This document shows, in pieces, positions 5,072-6,761 of a stretch of 6,761 nt of DNA (positions within the stretch are counted from its first letter, which is position 1; every line of letters begins with the position of its first letter). The notes beneath the pieces are model-generated. The model had not been told where the DNA came from, did no database searches, and saw nothing but the letters and a program-made list of their open reading frames with translations. The stretch lies in contig JAAYFZ010000100.1 in NCBI GenBank assembly GCA_012727965.1, forward strand, positions 1-6,761, given 5' to 3'. The stretch comes from Clostridiaceae bacterium. Lineage in GTDB: Bacteria; Bacillota; Clostridia; Saccharofermentanales; UBA5734. A program made the translations under genes and the position numbers.

Positions 5072-6364
5072 ATGCGACTGGATTACAAAAAAACCTTTCT
5101 CATCGGTTTCGGTTTCTTCGCCAGTTCACTGGCCTGGAGTCTGTACAACAGCTTCGTTCCCGTAATGCTTGAGCAGAGATTTCTGCTGACTACGACCGTG
5201 ATCGGTATCATAATGACGATCGATAATTTTTTCGGAGTCGTTTTCCAGCCTTTGGTTGGCATGCTGAGCGATCGTACCCATACCCGTATCGGTAAGCGCA
5301 TGCCCTGGATATTATTCGGAATCCCGACTTGTGCCGCAGCCTTCATTCTGATTCCAAGAGCCCAATCCCTGGCTCTTATGATGTCAATAATCATACTGTT
5401 TAACTTCATAATGTCACTCTGGCGTTCGCCTGTAGTTGCTTTGATGCCTGATGTCACGCCTTCACCGCTTCGCAGCAAGGCAAACGGTGTTATCAATCTA
5501 ATGGGTGGTGTCGGTAGTATAATTGCCTTCTTCATCGGTGGTAGACTAGCGGACTGGAAGGGCTATAATGCACCTTTCCTGATGGGCGGAATCGTTATGG
5601 TTTTCGCACTGCTGATGCTGATCTTCTTCGTTAGAGAAGCAGATAGCAGACTGCCTGATCATTTTAAGAAGAAAGACCAGGAAGGCTTGATCGAAGGAAT
5701 TATCAATAAATGGAAAGTGCATCGCGAGGAACAGCGCAGTCTGCCGCCAAAAATCTGGGAAAAGGGCGAGAAGCGCAGCCTGTTTGCTCTGCTTCTGGCG
5801 ATTTTCTTCTGGTTCTGTGGTTATAACGCAGTCGAAACCTTCTTCACTCTTTATGCGACTAACGAGCTCAGTATGACAGCCGGCGAGGCGACAACTACAT
5901 TGACATTGTTCTCTTTGGCCTTCGTTGCTTTTGCACTGCCCGCAGGCATTATTGCCGGCAAAGCAGGCAGACGCAGAGTTATTCTGGTAGGTCTGGTTGG
6001 CATGATCGCAGCCTTCCTACCGATGTTGTTCGTAACAAATGTCATGCTTCTCCGTCTGCTTCTTCTGTTCGGCGGATTCTTCTGGGCCTGTATCAATATC
6101 AACTCCTTGCCAATGGTAGTTGAAATGGCAAGCAAAGAGAGAATCGGCAGTTTCACAGGCTATTACTACTTCTTCAGCTTCAGTGCCGCAATCGCAAGTC
6201 CGATTCTGTTCGGTATTATCAGAGACGTAACGGACGATTACAGCACATTGTTCATCTACTCGGTAGTTGCTTTCGCAAGCGCTCTGATCTGCATGCTTAC
6301 TGTCAAGCACGGAGAAACAAGCGGTGATGAGCAGCCGCCGGTTCAATCGGAGGTGACCGCATAA
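5072..6364 (+). CDS. MFS transporter, SLC45/GPH-like sugar symporter
   Basis: This 430-residue integral membrane protein has about twelve hydrophobic helices in two halves, split by a charged cytoplasmic loop at about residues 188-235. The first half carries the MFS motif after helix 2, from QPLVGMLSDR to RIGKRMPW (59-79), in the form seen in SLC45/sucrose-proton symporters and other GPH-like sugar carriers. RSPVVALMPDVTP (118-130) and the following RSKANGVIN also fit that group. The second half has a degenerate copy, GIIAGKAGRRRV (292-303). Import of a disaccharide, oligosaccharide or glycoside with a cation is the best guess; the substrate cannot be read. AGAGGA at 5059-5064, seven bases upstream, supports the start. 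No terminator separates it from the phosphodiesterase gene, and its stop codon overlaps the start of a ROK regulator by one base. Confidence 0.88.
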   Translation: MRLDYKKTFLIGFGFFASSLAWSLYNSFVPVMLEQRFLLTTTVIGIIMTIDNFFGVVFQPLVGMLSDRTHTRIGKRMPWILFGIPTCAAAFILIPRAQSLALMMSIIILFNFIMSLWRSPVVALMPDVTPSPLRSKANGVINLMGGVGSIIAFFIGGRLADWKGYNAPFLMGGIVMVFALLMLIFFVREADSRLPDHFKKKDQEGLIEGIINKWKVHREEQRSLPPKIWEKGEKRSLFALLLAIFFWFCGYNAVETFFTLYATNELSMTAGEATTTLTLFSLAFVAFALPAGIIAGKAGRRRVILVGLVGMIAAFLPMLFVTNVMLLRLLLLFGGFFWACININSLPMVVEMASKERIGSFTGYYYFFSFSAAIASPILFGIIRDVTDDYSTLFIYSVVAFASALICMLTVKHGETSGDEQPPVQSEVTA

Positions 6365-6761
6365 TGTCTCCCATGGGCAATAAGATTTACAGAGACAGTA
6401 TCTGCAGGACGATCTATAACCTGATCCGACTGCAGGGAGATACGACAAGGCAGTTTCTGACTGACACGACTAAATTGGCTCCAACCAGCCTTAACCGCAT
6501 TCTTGATCGTCTGATCACGGCAGGTTGGATCACAGAGTCAGGTCTAGCCAGTTCAACCGGAGGTCGCCGAGCCAATCTGTATAGTCAGCGAACAGAGCAC
6601 ACTGCTTTTCTGGTTGTCAGGCTTGACAGGTCATCGGCCAGGCTGGGTCTTTTCGATCCTGCTCTGCAGTTTCTCGCTCAAGAGGAGATAACTGGCTATA
6701 TTTCAAGAAGCGAAACCTCTGCAGATAATGCTGACGAGGAAGCCGCTAAACAGTCAGAAAA
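6364..6761 (+). CDS. ROK-family transcriptional regulator, N-terminal part (runs off the window)
   Basis: An open frame starts with ATG at 6364-6366, sharing one base with the transporter stop codon (TAATG), and continues past the window end, giving 132 codons here. GGAGGT at 6349-6354, nine bases upstream, supports the start; Met4 is an alternative. The N-terminus fits a winged helix-turn-helix: a first helix around 8-23, a recognition region around 36-58 (APTSLNRILDRLITAGWI), then the STGGRR wing at 64-69. This STGGRR...LY arrangement is typical of NagC/XylR-type ROK repressors. The part after residue 78 (TAFLVVRLDRSSARLGLFD) looks like the first strands of the ROK sugar-binding domain, the rest of which lies outside. 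ROK regulators usually sense a sugar or phosphosugar, so it probably controls this transporter operon and links transport to its substrate. Confidence 0.8.
   Translation, partial: MSPMGNKIYRDSICRTIYNLIRLQGDTTRQFLTDTTKLAPTSLNRILDRLITAGWITESGLASSTGGRRANLYSQRTEHTAFLVVRLDRSSARLGLFDPALQFLAQEEITGYISRSETSADNADEEAAKQSE

Noticed and set aside
5083..5535. Minus-strand open frame of 150 codons
   Set aside because: It is the antisense of the transporter gene, with no ribosome binding site and no domain.
6017..6448. Minus-strand open frame of 143 codons
   Set aside because: It is antisense to the transporter 3' end and the ROK start, both of which are well supported; its translation is Cys/Ser-rich and without motif.

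Overview
The window looks like part of a low-to-mid GC Gram-positive chromosome, most likely Bacillota of the class Clostridia. The reasons are near-perfect AAGGAGG-type ribosome binding sites, sigma-A-type promoters, short rho-independent hairpins, a DUF1836 regulator, a clostridial-type flotillin/NfeD pair and a clostridial-type nucleoside kinase. The taxonomic call is inference from these families; no rRNA or marker gene is present. I see no mobile element, CRISPR array, tRNA or rRNA, and no stretch over 300 bases without a gene.

Left half, all on the minus strand (read right to left). A promoter at 4158-4186, with a perfect 7+2+7 inverted repeat between and overlapping its boxes, drives three genes: a 192-residue DUF1836 helix-turn-helix regulator (3525-4103), an NfeD-type membrane protein (2854-3528, overlapping the regulator by 4 bases) and a flotillin (1270-2751). 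A hairpin abuts the flotillin ribosome binding site, and a 14-bp hairpin at 1182-1212 ends the unit. Flotillin and NfeD are known partners in bacterial membrane microdomains. The first gene is probably a dedicated (auto)regulator. Further left is a single-gene unit with its own extended -10 promoter (1133-1141) and terminator (2-28). It encodes a uridine-kinase-like P-loop enzyme of 331 residues that corresponds to the kinase half of the larger TGS-containing clostridial nucleoside kinases.

Right half, plus strand. Diverging from the flotillin operon is an extended -10 promoter (4227-4235) buried in a second palindrome. It precedes a cytoplasmic glycerophosphodiester phosphodiesterase (4281-5018), a 12-helix MFS transporter resembling SLC45/GPH-type sugar symporters (5072-6364), and the start of a ROK-family regulator (from 6364, running off the end). 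The ROK start codon overlaps the transporter stop codon by one base. These three probably form one operon for uptake of a sugar or glycoside, with the ROK protein as its sensor.

There is no clear candidate for a wholly new system. The most interesting points are the regulator-led flotillin operon with its promoter-embedded operator, the very acidic extracytoplasmic loop of the NfeD protein, the hairpin at the flotillin start, and the phosphodiesterase-transporter-ROK combination.
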